A stretch of DNA of 64,000 bases from Malassezia japonica (Eukaryota; Basidiomycota; Malasseziomycetes; Malasseziales; Malasseziaceae). The position numbers and the translations under genes are program-made. The DNA lies in assembly GCF_029542785.1 (NCBI RefSeq), contig NC_083372.1:248001-312000 (forward strand), given 5' to 3'. Positions 8,796-19,688 of this stretch are shown in pieces (positions within the stretch are counted from its first letter, which is position 1; the number at the start of each line of letters is the position of its first letter). Below the pieces are notes generated by a model. The model searched no databases. It saw only the letters and a program-made list of their open reading frames with translations, and had not been told where the DNA came from.

Positions 8796-11039
8796 ATGGG
8801 GAGTCAAGCCGCGCCGCTGGTGCAGACGCCGATCCAGTTGGCGGTGCACAGCCGCACGGAAGATGTGAGCGGCCTGTGCAGTACACGCGCAAGCAACACA
8901 CGTACCTCGCACGTCGCGCTCGGCGATGTCGTGCGCATCCGCTCGTCGGGCATGGCAAAGCGCAAGGGAATTGTCGCGAGCGTCGAGCAGGGCGTCGCGA
9001 TCGTGCTCATGGACGTACAGACGCAGACGCCGGTGCATACCTACACACTCGCGCCGTCAGACCGTGCGTGCACCCCGCCGCTGGTCGTCGAGCGGCGCGA
9101 GGGCGAGGCGCTGCGCCGCACGACCTACCTCGGCCTCGAGCACGGCGAGGATACCACGGTCTGGGCGCTGACCGAGGCGCTCGATGCGCGGGGGCACCGC
9201 GTCCCGGGAACTGATACGGAAAAGGAGACGATCGGCGTCGCAGGGCGCGTCCAGGGCCTCTTTGTCCTGCGCACCGGCGAGCTGCTCGCGGTGCGTGACC
9301 AGGCCGTGGTCCTTGTCGGCGCACAGGAAGAGTGCGCATGCGCCCGTGTGCGCTACGATACCCAGATGCTCGACACGCCAGCCGCGGCGCGCATCGTGCC
9401 GGAGGAGGGCGTGATTGGCGCGCTGACCGTCGTCGGCGCACAAGACACGCTGCAGCTCGCAGTGATTGCCGTGCACGCCGCTGCGCCGCGCCTGCGCGTG
9501 CACACGAGCCCGGTTTTGCCTCGTGTTTCGGTCGAGGCGGTGGCGAGCGCCGCATGGGAGCCCCAAGGGACGCTTGCCGTGCTGCAGCGCTCGGGCGAGC
9601 TCGTCTCGGCGCACGCCTCCCTCGAGAGCGGCGGTATCCAGGTCGCCGAGGCGCGGTCCGTGACGCTTGCGCCGCTGCGCGAAGGCGACAAGACCACGTC
9701 CGAGATCCTCTTTCTCTCGCCGTCGCACCTCCTTCTCCTTGCTCTCCCGCCGGGCGACAAGGGCAAGGAGCGCGCTACGGCGCTCATCTGGGACATTGAC
9801 CTCGACACGGTCCTCGCACAGGTCGAGTGGTCGCTCAGCGCGACGCCCTCGCGGGGCGTGCCGAGCGTGTGTGCGACGCATGCGACCGACGCGCACGTCC
9901 TGGTCCTGATCGACGCGCCGCACCGCGACGTGGTGCGCAGCAGCGTGCTGGCGCTGCCGGTGAGCGTACCGGATACGGGCCTGCTTGTGCACGCGCTGCA
10001 CACTGCTGCGCAGACCGCGCCGTGGATCGGCGAGGAGGCGCACGGCGGCCAGGCGCTCGGCGCGGCGTACGACGCGTTTGTCGAACGGATTGCCGCGCTG
10101 GGCGACCAGGAGCGCGTCGCACAGCTCGACGCGCTCTTTCCGCAGCTGATCACCGACGAGAGCGAGCGCCTGCGTGCCGCGGAAAACGTCAAGGCGTCGC
10201 GCAAGGCGCCCAAGCCAGTGCTCCCGACGCCGTTTGTGCAGCGCATCCTCGACTGGGCCCTGCCCGCGGCCAAGAAGGGCGAAGCGGCGGTGTACGCGCC
10301 GAACACGCTGCGCTACCTCCTGGAGCGCGGCGTGGTGAGCGCGGCGATGGTGCCGAGCGACGCGCTGGTTGCGCGCGTGCGTGCGACGCACGACTGGACG
10401 ACGCTCTACCTCGTCCTGCGCCACGTCCCCGACCTCGCGGAGAAGGACGCGATGGCCATCGTCAAGGACGCGCTCCTCGCGACGTCGGACGCGGGTGCGC
10501 CGACCGTCGCGCGTGTCTTGCAGCACGTCCTCGCCCCGCCGCCTTTCTCGAAGCCGGCGATGCGCATGGCGCTGCGTACGCACATTGTGGAAAACAAGCA
10601 TGTGCTCATCCTGCTGGATATCGTGCGGTGCTGGTTGCATACGCAGCTCCAGGCGCCGCTCGATGCGCACCGCGAGACGCGCCAGGCGGATAGCGTGCGC
10701 ACGGTGCCGCGCACCTCGATTCGCTACCGCACGAGCGACGTGCGTGCGCCGCAGCTCGACGCGGTCGTGTCGTTCGGCGAGGACTTGCTGGATACCTACT
10801 TCCCCCAGCTCCTCGCGGATCCCACGACACACCTGTGCCTGGCCGAGTGCACGCGTGCGCTGACGCACGACGCCAACACGCTGCAGACGCTGACGCGCCT
10901 CAGCGCGCCGCTCGATGCATTTGCGCTCGCGGAAAAGAGCAAGGGCACGGCCAAGGCCGAGTCCAAGTCGAAGCGCCTTGCGCTGCACGAGGCGAGCCTG
11001 CTGGTGCCGCTGTACTCGCGCGAGACGCTCGATGTGTAG
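8796..11039 (+). CDS. Unrecognised 747-residue protein; possibly Utp8/NOL11-like
   Basis: One uninterrupted frame from the ATG at 8796 encodes 747 residues. The N-terminal ~400 residues are rich in short beta-like stretches (GVIGALTVVGAQDTLQLAVI, SEILFLSPSHLLLLALPP, ATALIWDIDLD) and look like a propeller. The C-terminal ~330 residues are helical, with a stretch resembling the end of Utp8/NOL11 proteins (HDWTTLYLVLRHVPDLAEKD). That family builds the t-UTP subcomplex of the small-subunit processome. The resemblance is weak and judged by eye, so the function is inference. Divergent from NFU1 with 67 bp between starts. The frame is open upstream of 8796 into NFU1 antisense, which is treated as chance. 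Confidence 0.6.
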   Translation: MGSQAAPLVQTPIQLAVHSRTEDVSGLCSTRASNTRTSHVALGDVVRIRSSGMAKRKGIVASVEQGVAIVLMDVQTQTPVHTYTLAPSDRACTPPLVVERREGEALRRTTYLGLEHGEDTTVWALTEALDARGHRVPGTDTEKETIGVAGRVQGLFVLRTGELLAVRDQAVVLVGAQEECACARVRYDTQMLDTPAAARIVPEEGVIGALTVVGAQDTLQLAVIAVHAAAPRLRVHTSPVLPRVSVEAVASAAWEPQGTLAVLQRSGELVSAHASLESGGIQVAEARSVTLAPLREGDKTTSEILFLSPSHLLLLALPPGDKGKERATALIWDIDLDTVLAQVEWSLSATPSRGVPSVCATHATDAHVLVLIDAPHRDVVRSSVLALPVSVPDTGLLVHALHTAAQTAPWIGEEAHGGQALGAAYDAFVERIAALGDQERVAQLDALFPQLITDESERLRAAENVKASRKAPKPVLPTPFVQRILDWALPAAKKGEAAVYAPNTLRYLLERGVVSAAMVPSDALVARVRATHDWTTLYLVLRHVPDLAEKDAMAIVKDALLATSDAGAPTVARVLQHVLAPPPFSKPAMRMALRTHIVENKHVLILLDIVRCWLHTQLQAPLDAHRETRQADSVRTVPRTSIRYRTSDVRAPQLDAVVSFGEDLLDTYFPQLLADPTTHLCLAECTRALTHDANTLQTLTRLSAPLDAFALAEKSKGTAKAESKSKRLALHEASLLVPLYSRETLDV

Positions 11040-11084
11040 ACGTAGAATGAGTTGCATGGCTCACGAACGGTCCTACTCTGGTAT

Positions 11085-12894
11085 CTACTTGGCCAGCTCC
11101 TCGTCCTCGTCGCCTAGGGCAAACGGCTCCATCTCTACGCGCTCCGTCGGCGGGTAGCGCGGCGGGGAGCGCAGGGGCCCGCGGCCATTTTCGGCGCCGA
11201 GCACGTACTGGCCCACGGCGTGGTACTGCCCCGGGCGAGCGCGCGACCGGCGGCGCACCCACAGGCACGCGCCGACGGCCGCCGCGATCAGCGCAATGAC
11301 AAACAGGTTGCCGAGCAGGTCAAACTTGGCGCCCGGCGCCGGCTGCTGCTTGGGCGTGCTTGCGCTGGGCCTCGGCGTCTCGAGCGCGGCCTGCGGCGGC
11401 GCAGCGTGGCTCGGCACATGCGTCTTGCCACGGTCCGGCACAAGGATCCGTGCGTCGAGGCCGACCGTGGACGTATTCAGCGCCGCGGTCCCCGACGCAA
11501 GGTTCATGTCAATGTCCATAAAACGCAGCATCATATCGTGCGCCTGCAGCGGCGCGTCGTAGCCGACCATGTGCGACGCATTGTTCACACGCACGTACGT
11601 CAGGTTGCGGTCGCTCTGCCACGTCCCGACGAGCTCGCCGTTGATGCGCCAGTCCTGCGCCGCGCTCTCCAGCCCCTTGTGGCCGCTCCACTCCAGGCGG
11701 TCGACCATGCGCTTGAGGCCGATATAGTTGCACATCACGTCCTTGTCGCCCGCAAAGATCAGTACCTGCACGCCTGCCTGCAGAATGTCCGGCAGGAGTG
11801 TCACGGACGCGTCCGAGTCGGCCGCGTGCGCGTGGATCGGGCTGCCGACAGCCGAGTTGCACTCGACCCAGGCTTCCGGCTTGTGCATGTTGTCGACGTG
11901 CAGCGCGGTACGCACGTCGCCTTGGCGCAGGTAGGTGTACACCTGCGCGAGCTCCTGCGGCCAGTTCATGCCGCACGCGGGCGACGTGTCGACGAGGCGC
12001 ACGTCGTACGAGTTGATGCAGTACGGCTTGCCGTCGACATTGTGCGTGCTAATGTCGAGCACGCGCGACATGATGGCGTCGCACGCGGGGTACGCAAGGC
12101 GCGGCTTGGCGTGCTTTTTCAGTGCCTCGTTGCACGCATCGACCTGGCGCATGATCTCTTTGTGCTCGCGCCCATTCTTCTCCCACACGCGATTCTCGAG
12201 GAGGAGATCGACTTCGCTGCCCGCCTGCGACTTGGGGTCCATGTACCCGTTTCCGATCGCGATGCCCGCGAGGTGCACCGGCATGCGGTCGTGCGTCTCG
12301 AGGAGCGCATGGGTAATGTACGGGATGTACTGGCCCGCGTAGCTCTCGCCGGCAATGTACACGTCCACCGCGCCGCCCGGCCCCGGCGCGCTGTGTTGCT
12401 GCCTGGCGTATTCCGGAAACGCCTTGACAAACTCTTTGAGGAAAAAGACAAACTCGCGGCCGACCTGCGGCAGATCCGAAGCATAGGCGCGGTTCTCTAC
12501 ATACGAAAAGCCTGTGCCGACCGGCTGATCGACTGGATTAGCAGGGCAACGTACCGTACAGCACATCCGCGTACTCGTTCCAGCTGCCGCCCGGCAGCAT
12601 CCACTTGAGCTTGTCGCCCTCGAAGCGCCACGCACCAATCTCCATCATCGATCCGTCAAAGCTCGAGCACCCCGGGCCGCCGTTGAGCCAGATCACGAGC
12701 TTGCGGCGCTTGGGCTTGTACATCGCACGGTGCAGCATAAAGTACAGGTGCGCATTATCCTTCGGCGCGCCGTTTCCGACCGCCTCACGCGCAGGCAGGT
12801 AGCCCGCAAGCACCTGGAACTCGCGTCCGTTCTCGACGGGAGGCAGGCCCGGCAGGCGGCCCACGTAGAACGAGCCCGAGGGCACCAGCGGCAT
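11085..12894 (-). CDS. KEX1: Kex1-type serine carboxypeptidase (2 exons)
   Basis: Exons 12555-12894 and 11085-12532 give 595 residues; the 22-nt intron join reads DVLY-VDQPVGTGFSY, matching Kex1. The family triad is visible: Ser in GESYAGQY (about residue 177), Asp in FAGDKDVMCN and His in NNASHMVGYD. The substrate site includes WLNGGPGCSS. A hydrophobic segment (NLFVIALIAAAVGACLWV) followed by a basic, then acidic tail fits the trans-Golgi anchor and cytosolic tail. Kex1 trims C-terminal Lys/Arg from secreted precursors. A signal peptide is expected but not seen: the frame from 12894 begins almost at the mature domain (SFYVGRLPGLP). A start at 12945 adds 17 non-hydrophobic residues. A 5' exon may be missing. 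Confidence 0.9.
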
Positions 12895-12943
12895 GTTCAC
12901 GTTGGAGTGGAGGACAAACACGTGGCACTTTTTTTCAACGACC

Positions 12944-15476
12944 ATGCCCCGCCGTGCAGGGAACGGGCGAGGAGGGGCGGGTGCGCGGGGCCGCGGCGGC
13001 AGCCGTGCGCCTGCGCGGCCGCCGAAGCGTGCTGCTTCGCACAAAGAGCCTGCTAGTGCAAAGCGCGCGCGCGCCGAGGTCGAGCAGGACTCGGACGAGC
13101 TCCAGGAATATGCACAGGACGCCCAGGATATGGCCGGCAGCGACGACGAGGACGACGTGCAGGCGCTGCAGTTCCTCTCGCGTGCGCGCCTCCCGGATGT
13201 TTCGAGTGCAGGTGCACAAGGAAAAGAGCGCGCACGCCTCGCAGAGGAAAAAAAGAAGCAGCGCAAGGCGCTGCAGGCGCTGCAGCCCGAGGCAGACACC
13301 GAAGGCCTCAGCGACGTGAGCACAGACATGGAAGGCGCGAGCGATTCGGAGCTCGAGGAGATGGACGACAGCGACGTGGACAATGCGAGCGACCTCGAAG
13401 AGGCCTACCTGCAACAAGCCGCCAAGCGCGACAAGCGCCAAGAAAAGGTGATGGAGCGCCAGCGCGAGGCGCTCGCGAACCGCCGCCTGCCGGTCCGCGC
13501 AGAGGACGGCGAGATTGAGGAGGTCGACGAGGACGAGTCGGAGCCCGAGGCGAGCCGCGTCGTGTTCCGCGACTCGGACGAGAGCGAAGAGGAGGTCGAG
13601 CGCCCGAGTGCGCCGCAGACGTCCGCAGTGCACTCGACGCGGTTCGGACTGCGTGCGCCGTACGACATCATCTCCGACGCGCAGTCGCGCAACCCCAGCA
13701 CGCTCGCGGCGGCGCTCGCGATGGCGCGCGAGCAGATTGCGAACCTCGCCTCGCAGATTATCGGCGATCCCGAGCTTGGTCTGCACTGGCTGCGGCGCCT
13801 CCTCGTCTTTGCCAACACGCGCGCCGAGGCGCCGCCGGGCGAGCAAGGCAAGCCGATGGTTCCGGTGCACGTGTATATCCGGCAGCTCGCGCTCCTCTCC
13901 CTGCTGGCCGTCTTTGTGGATATCCTGCCCGGCTACCGCATCCGTGCCTTGTCCGAGCAAGAAGAGAAGGAAAAGGTGAGCCAGGACGTCGCGCGGCGGC
14001 GCGAGTGGGAGCAGGGCATCGTGCGCGTCTACCGCGAGTACCTCGAGCTGTGCGAGGCCGAGATCCGGAGCGCGACGCCCCTCGCCCCGGTGGCCTTGCG
14101 CGGGTTCTGCACGCTGCTGACGCGCGCGTCGCACTTTAACTACCGCAAGAACCTGCTTGCGGTGGTCGTTGCGCAGCTGTCCAAAAAGGGCTGGACGGAG
14201 GCCTCGGAGCAGTGCTACAATGCGATCGTCGAGCTGCTGCGCCACGACCCCGACGGCGAAGTGTCGCTCGAGGCCGTGATGCTCCTCTACCGCATGGTGC
14301 GTGAGCGGAAGCTCGCGGTGCACGCCAACGTGCTCGATCTCTTTGCGCACCTGCGCCTGCGCGACGAGCTCAAGTCGCACCGCACCGGTCCGATGGGCTC
14401 GGCGAGCGTCGCCAAGCCCAAGCCCAAGAAGCGCCCGACGTCCGCGGCAGAGAGCCGCCGGGCGGACCCCAAGGCGGTGCGCAAAGGCCTCGCGGCGCAT
14501 GTCAGCAAAAAGCAGGCGAAGCGCAACAAGGAGCTGCGCGAAATCGAGGACGAGATGCGCGAGGCCGAGGCGGCGGTCGACGTCGAGGAGCGCGCGCGCA
14601 ACGTACGTACACCTACTCACCCAGCAATCCGAGACCCTCAAGCTGGTCTTTGCGCTCTATTTCCGTATCCTCAAGACACCCGATATCCCCCAGCAGCTGC
14701 TGGCCGCTGCGCTCGAAGGCATTGTGCTCTACGCGCACCACGTCTCGCTCGACTTTTTCCGTGACCTGATCAAGGTGCTCCGCACCGAACTGCTCGAGGC
14801 GATGGCGGACGTCGACCGCGCGAACGAGGTCGACTCGGACGACCTGCGTGCGGCGCCGCGGCACGTCGGCATGCGCGCGGCGCTCTTTATGATTGTGACT
14901 GCGTTGGAACTGCTGCGTGGCCAAGGCGACGCGCTCGAGATCGATATTGCGGACTTCTACGTGGCGCTGTATCAGCTGCTGCTCCCGTTGAGCCTCAGCA
15001 CGTGTTTCGAGGAGGAGGCGGTGCTCCCGCCCTCGCCCCAGGCCCCGTCGAACCGCGGCCGGACGCCGGGCCTGCGCCGCTGGAGCGAGTCTGCGCTGCT
15101 CTTCCACGCGCTCGAGATCGGCTTCGTCAAGGTCTCGCGGCAGAGCGTGTACATGACGATCGACCGCACGGCGGCGATCCTCAAGCGCCTGCTCACGGCC
15201 GCGCTGCAGTGGCCGACCGGCGGTGCGCTGCGCGCGCTGCAGATCGCCCACACCATCCTCGCCCGGACGGCGATTGTGGATTCGCGTTTCGAGGCCTTGA
15301 TCGACAACCGCGAGTCGGTGCGCGACGGGCAGCACGATGCATACGCAAGCATCCCCGAAGGCGCGCGGGTCCTGCCCAGCGGCGAAGCGGCGTACGAGCT
15401 GTTTTTGCTGAGCCAGGCGCACGCCAACTCGCAAGTGCGCGAATCGGCAGCGGGCATTTTGGCGTGGACGCGGTAG
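12944..15476 (+). CDS. NOC3: Nucleolar complex protein 3 (2 exons)
   Basis: Exons 12944-14602 and 14625-15476 flank a 22-nt intron and encode 836 residues. The join gives VEERARN-QSETLKLVFALYFRILK, the hallmark of Noc3. A basic, Arg/Gly-rich N-terminus is followed by acidic blocks (about residues 45-220), the Noc3 N-terminal domain (RFGLRAPYDIISDAQSRNPSTL), a basic Lys-rich segment (HVSKKQAKRNKELREIEDEM) and the CBF/Mak21-type C-terminal repeat region. Noc3 forms a complex with Noc2 for pre-60S maturation and export, and in yeast also takes part in replication initiation. The start codon overlaps a possible KEX1 start on the other strand. Confidence 0.93.
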
Positions 15477-15595
15477 ATAGGCCGAAACAGCAGTGTTCTG
15501 CGGACGCGTAACGGCTAGGTTCGCTACAGCATCCCAGCACGGTAGAATGCTACTATACATCATACACAGAGTGCAGAGCGAGGCAAGCCTCGTTT

Positions 15596-17610
15596 TTAGG
15601 CACTGGCCTCGGCCTCGCCGCCCTCGCGGTTCTCGTACTCGCGCAAGACGTTCAGAGCCTCGTCCACCTTGCCGGTCAGCGCCTCGTCGTCCTCGAGGAG
15701 GTGGAGCAGCTCGCCGACGGGCAGCTCGAGGATCATACCCGTAAGCTTACCAGCCAGCTGGGGCTGCGACGCGGCGATCTTGGGGTAGATGGCCTCACCG
15801 AGCATCTGCTTCTGCTCCTCGGGCGACGCGTTGGCAAGCGCAGCAGCGGTGAGCACCTCGGGCTGCGCAGGCGCGGCAGCCGCAGCAGCGTTACGCTGCG
15901 CAGCACCACCCGCGCCAGCGCCACGCTGCGCGGGCGCACGGCCGGCGATCGCGGCAGCGCTCGCCGCCGGGGCGCCACCCGCAGGCGCGTTGGGGCCCGA
16001 GCCGCGCTGGGGGCGGGGGGGCGGTAGCCCTGGGGGAACATGCCACCGTTGGGGAACTGGCCGGGGGGGTAGGGGCCGTTCGGGGGCATGCCCTGGGGCA
16101 TGCCCTGGGGAATCATGCCCGGGGCGTACTGGGGACGCACCGCCGGGAACTGGCCCGGAACGCCACCGGCCGGGGGCTGGGGGTAGTACATGCCCGGGCC
16201 GCCGGGGTACATCTGCGCAGCCGCGGCAGCGGCAGCAGCCTGCTGCTGCTGCATGCGCAGCTGGTTGTGCTGCATCATCTGCGCAGCGAGCTGCTGGTGG
16301 CGGACGTCCTTGCGCTGGGCAAGCGCCACGTAGAGCGGGCGGTTGTCGAGCATCTTGCCGTTCATCTCGGCGACGGCCTTGTTGGCCTCCTCCGGCGCCG
16401 AGTAGCAGACAAAGCCGAAGCCACGCGAGGCGCCGGTGGCAGTGCGCATGACCTTGGCAGAAGTGGTGGTGCCGAACGGCGCAAACTCCTCCTGGAGGCG
16501 CTCGTCGTCAAACTCCTCGGGAAGGTTCTTGATGTAGAGGTTCACGCCCTGGTACTTGGCGAGCTTCTCGTTCTTGGCGGCCTCGTACGCACGGCGGAGC
16601 TCCTCCTCACGCTCGGCCTTCTTTTGGGCGCGGCCCAAAAAGAGCTTCTGGCCGTGGAACTCGGTGTCGTTGAGGTCGTCCACAGCCTTGGCGGCCTGCT
16701 CGTGCTCGGCAAAGTTGACAAAGCCAAAGCCGCGGCTCTTGCCCTCCTCGTCGGTGGCGAGCACGGCCGAGGTGATCTCGCCGTAGTTGTCAAAGAGCCT
16801 CTCAAACTCCTCCTGGGTGACCGAGAGCTCAATGTTCTTCACGTAGACGTTGGTGAACTGCGCGCGCGCCTCCTCGATCTTCGCCTGGCGGTCCTTCTTG
16901 GAGATGTGGTGGGCGACGTACACCTTCTTGTCGTTCAGAAGCATGCCGTTGACGTGCTTGATCGCAGCGTCCGCAGCCTCGTTCGTCTCGTAGTGCACGA
17001 AACCGTAGCCGAGCGAGCCGTTCTCGTTCGCAGCGACCTTGCACGAGAGAATGCGGCCAAAGGCGGCAAAGGTGTCGTGCAGCGCCTTGTTGTCAATCGC
17101 CTCGTCCAGGTTCTTGATAAAGATGTTGCCCTGGCCGGCACGGCGCAGGCCGGGGTCACGCTGCGACCACATGATGCGGCAGGGGCGGCCACGGATGGGG
17201 GTGTAGTTGAGCTGCTCCAGCGCACGCTCGCTGTCGGCAGCGTTGAGGAAGTTGACGTAGGCGTAGCCGAGCGAGCGACGGGTGACCGCATCACGGCACA
17301 CACGGATGCTGCTCACGGGGCCGATCATGTTGAACATCTCGAAGAGAACCGCCTCGTTCACATTCTGGTCCAGCTCACCGACGTACAGCGAGGTGTTGGC
17401 CTGCTGGCTGCTGGGCTTCGACTCCTTCTTCTCCTCAGCAGCGCCCTCGGGCTTGGTCTCACCCTCAGTCGCGGGCTTCTCCGTCTGCTCCTTGCTGCTC
17501 GTCTCCTCGGCAGCAGCGGGGGCGGGGGCAGCCGCCTCAGCAGAGGCAGACTGAGCGGCGGGCGCGTTTGTGGCAGCGGGCTGCGAGGAAGCAACTTCAG
17601 ACGACATCAC
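15596..17610 (-). CDS. PAB1: Poly(A)-binding protein Pab1, with an apparent 1-nt frameshift
   Basis: The first frame gives an acidic Ala/Glu-rich leader and four RRM domains (starting near [31 protein letters not shown] and [11 protein letters not shown]), then the Gln/Met/Pro/Gly-rich linker. That frame breaks at 16009-16021, a G5-C-G7 tract on the plus strand. The C-terminal MLLE/PABC domain ([17 protein letters not shown]) continues in another frame to TAA at 15596. The span is 2015 nt, one short of a multiple of three. The two halves are otherwise intact, so one base is probably missing from the homopolymer. Pab1 coats poly(A) tails and bridges to eIF4G. ATG 17607 is an alternative start. 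Confidence 0.95.
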
Positions 17611-17948
17611 GACGAAGTGTAGGAGGTTTTTTTGGGCTTTTTTAGAAAAGTGAGAGAGCTAGTCAAACGCGACCACGGGAGCGATGGCGACAGGCAAAGG
17701 TCGCCTTTTTTTTTTTACGCGAACAAATGCCTGGCGCGGCCCATTCCGCCAATCGCCCCCGCTCCGCCTCCAGCTGGCTGCCCTGCATTTTTTTCCAGTT
17801 CACCGAAGAAGGCGTGCCACGTGACGCATGCAGTGGCACGTGAAAGGTACGCCACGCAGCACCCCACGAACCGAAGGGCGCGCCTGTGCACAGGCAGGAG
17901 TGGGTGGAGGCAGGGGCCAGGGTGGGGACGTTTGCTACGTTTTGGTGT
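17611..17948 (-). promoter_or_regulatory. PAB1 upstream region with three adenine tracts
   Basis: No gene is seen in these 338 bp. Read on the PAB1 strand, the 100 bases before the start codon carry A11 (17706-17716), A6 (17638-17643) and A7 (17627-17633). PABP mRNAs in animals carry adenine-rich 5' UTR elements that bind PABP and repress their own translation; a similar role here is inference. The part nearest 17948 must also hold the 3' UTR of MGE1, which lies upstream on the same strand. Confidence 0.5.
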
Positions 17949-18655
17949 CTATGCGGTGTCCTGCACGACACCGACCTGCGCGGCGCGCAGAAGGCGGTCC
18001 TTGATCATGTAGCCGACCTTGCTACAGTCGAGCACAGTGCCAGGGGTCTTGCCAGGAATGGGCGCTTGGTACAGCGCCTCGTGCAGCTTGGGGTCAAACT
18101 CCTCGCCGGTAGGGTTGAACTGCGTGATGCCGTGTGTCCGGAGCATGTCAAGCAAGCTCTTGCGGGTGAGGCTGACACCGTCGTAAAAGTCGGCGAGCGC
18201 CTTGTGCGCGTCGGTCTCCGCAGAGTCCTTGTTAAGCGTCCGCAGGGGCTCGGGCACGGTCTTGAGCGCAATGTCCAAAATATCAATCGACTCCGTGAGG
18301 TCCTTGGCGAGCTTGGACATGCCAAACTGGCCGGCGCTCGTCTTCTCTTCCGCAGCGCGGCGCTGGAGGTTCTGGAGCTCGGCCTTGCCGTACAACACTT
18401 GGTCCTGGGGTTAGTTTATAGACGTACAGAGAGCTGCTTAATACGCTCTTCCTTCTCCTTCAGCTGCGCCTCGGCGTCGGTGGCGCCCTCCTCCTTCGGT
18501 GCCTCCGCATCCTCTTTCGGCGCCTCCTGCTCGGCGGCCTTGTCAGAGTAGGCACGCACGGCAGCGCGGGGGGCCGCAAGAGCCGTGGGGGCACGGAGGG
18601 GGCGCGCGAGTAGGCCAAAGGCACTAGCACGAGCCGACGAAGCGATGAACGACAT
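17949..18655 (-). CDS. MGE1: Mitochondrial GrpE nucleotide exchange factor (2 exons)
   Basis: Exons 18428-18655 and 17949-18404 encode 227 residues around a 23-nt intron; the join reads KEERIKQLS-DQVLYGKAELQNLQRR. The first ~38 residues are Arg/Ala/Ser-rich without acids, as in a mitochondrial presequence. Then come an acidic, Glu-rich stretch, a long coiled coil and the GrpE head (LDMLRTHGITQFNPTGEEFDPKLHEALYQ, then GTVLDCSKVGYMIKDRLLRAAQVGV). Mge1 releases ADP from matrix Hsp70 during protein import and folding. The length is normal for fungal Mge1. It lies upstream of PAB1 on the same strand. Confidence 0.95.
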
Positions 18656-18886
18656 GGTAGTCTTCTTGCCTGTGCCACCCGCCTCCACGCCGAAACATCG
18701 ATCGAGAAGCGTCGATCGCTTACTAAAGGTACACTGCGGCGAGTCCGTGCGGCGCATCTACCAGGCCTGGTAGGCCCGTGTTGGAGGCCCGCGCCAAACC
18801 GCGGCCGCTCGGGCGAATATATACTGCCGAGTCCCGATGGGGGCCTTACCACCGACCAACACCCGTTTGGACACTAACTGAAAAAA

Positions 18887-19688
18887 ATGGCTTCCCAGGC
18901 TCAGGTTATCCAGCAGAAGGTTGACTCCTTCCTCGCTCAGGTAGGTTAGACAGGCGCCACCGCCGATCATTGTGCAGATGCTGACCTACGGTCGTGTTTA
19001 CGCCACCTTATCACAGCTCGACAAGGAGGTATGTGTTTTTTTTTTTCTCCCGTGAACCGAGACTAACACCTCGCAGCTCTCCAAGTACCCGGCGCTGAAC
19101 CGCTTCGACAAGCAGCTTCCTGTGCCTAAGTCGTACATTGCCGTCGGCATCTTCTTCGTGTTCACCGTCGTACGTACATCCATGTGATTCGGTTCCTGAC
19201 ACCTTGCAGCTTGTGTTCTTCAACATGTATGTTGACCTATTTTTCGTGCGTGCTGACCGTTAGCTTCGCGGGCTTCCTGACCAACTTCATTGGTTTCGTG
19301 ATCCCCACCTACTTCTCGCTCGCTGCCCTCGAGACTCCCCAGCCCCAGGACGATGTCCAGTGGTATGTATTCTACAAAACAAAAGAAACGAACTAACCTT
19401 AGGCTCACCTACTGGGTCGTGTTCGGCTTCTTCAACTTCATTGAGTCGTTCGTGAGCGTCGTGCTCTACTGGTTCCCCTTCTACTACACCTTCAAGACGC
19501 TCGCCATCGTCTGGCTTGTGCTTCCTCAGACCCAGGGTGCTAAGCTTGTCTACCACAAGCTCCTCCGCCCCCTGTTCCTGACGATCACTCGTTCGGCTGG
19601 TGTGACCCCCTCGCAGGTGTCGTCGTCGACCGGCACCTCGTCGGCCTCGGCCAGCGGCTTCAGCGCCCAGGGTCTCCACACCCAGTAA
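18887..19688 (+). CDS. YOP1: ER-shaping reticulon-like protein Yop1/DP1 (6 exons, two micro-exons)
   Basis: Exons are 18887-18940, 19017-19028 (12 nt), 19077-19169, 19210-19226 (17 nt), 19264-19362 and 19403-19688, giving 186 residues. The spliced protein reads continuously as Yop1/REEP5: LAQ-LDKE-LSKYPALN, then two hydrophobic hairpins (SYIAVGIFFVFTV-LVFFN-I-FAGFLTNFIGFVIPTYFSL and LTYWVVFGFFNFIESFVSVVLYWFPFYY), with LPQTQGAKLVYHK after them. Such hairpins wedge into the ER membrane and curve tubules. The introns (76, 48, 40, 37 and 40 nt) are the longest group in the window. The short leader before the ATG ends in an A7 run. Confidence 0.93.

Noticed and set aside
9057..11057. A 666-residue minus-strand frame opposite the Utp8-like gene
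   Set aside because: Arg-rich composition and no family features; the plus-strand frame has the better protein character and a proper ATG.
16009..16021. Programmed ribosomal frameshift in PAB1
   Set aside because: The tract is a simple homopolymer without a known slippery heptamer or downstream structure, and Pab1 is not known to need recoding; an assembly indel is simpler.
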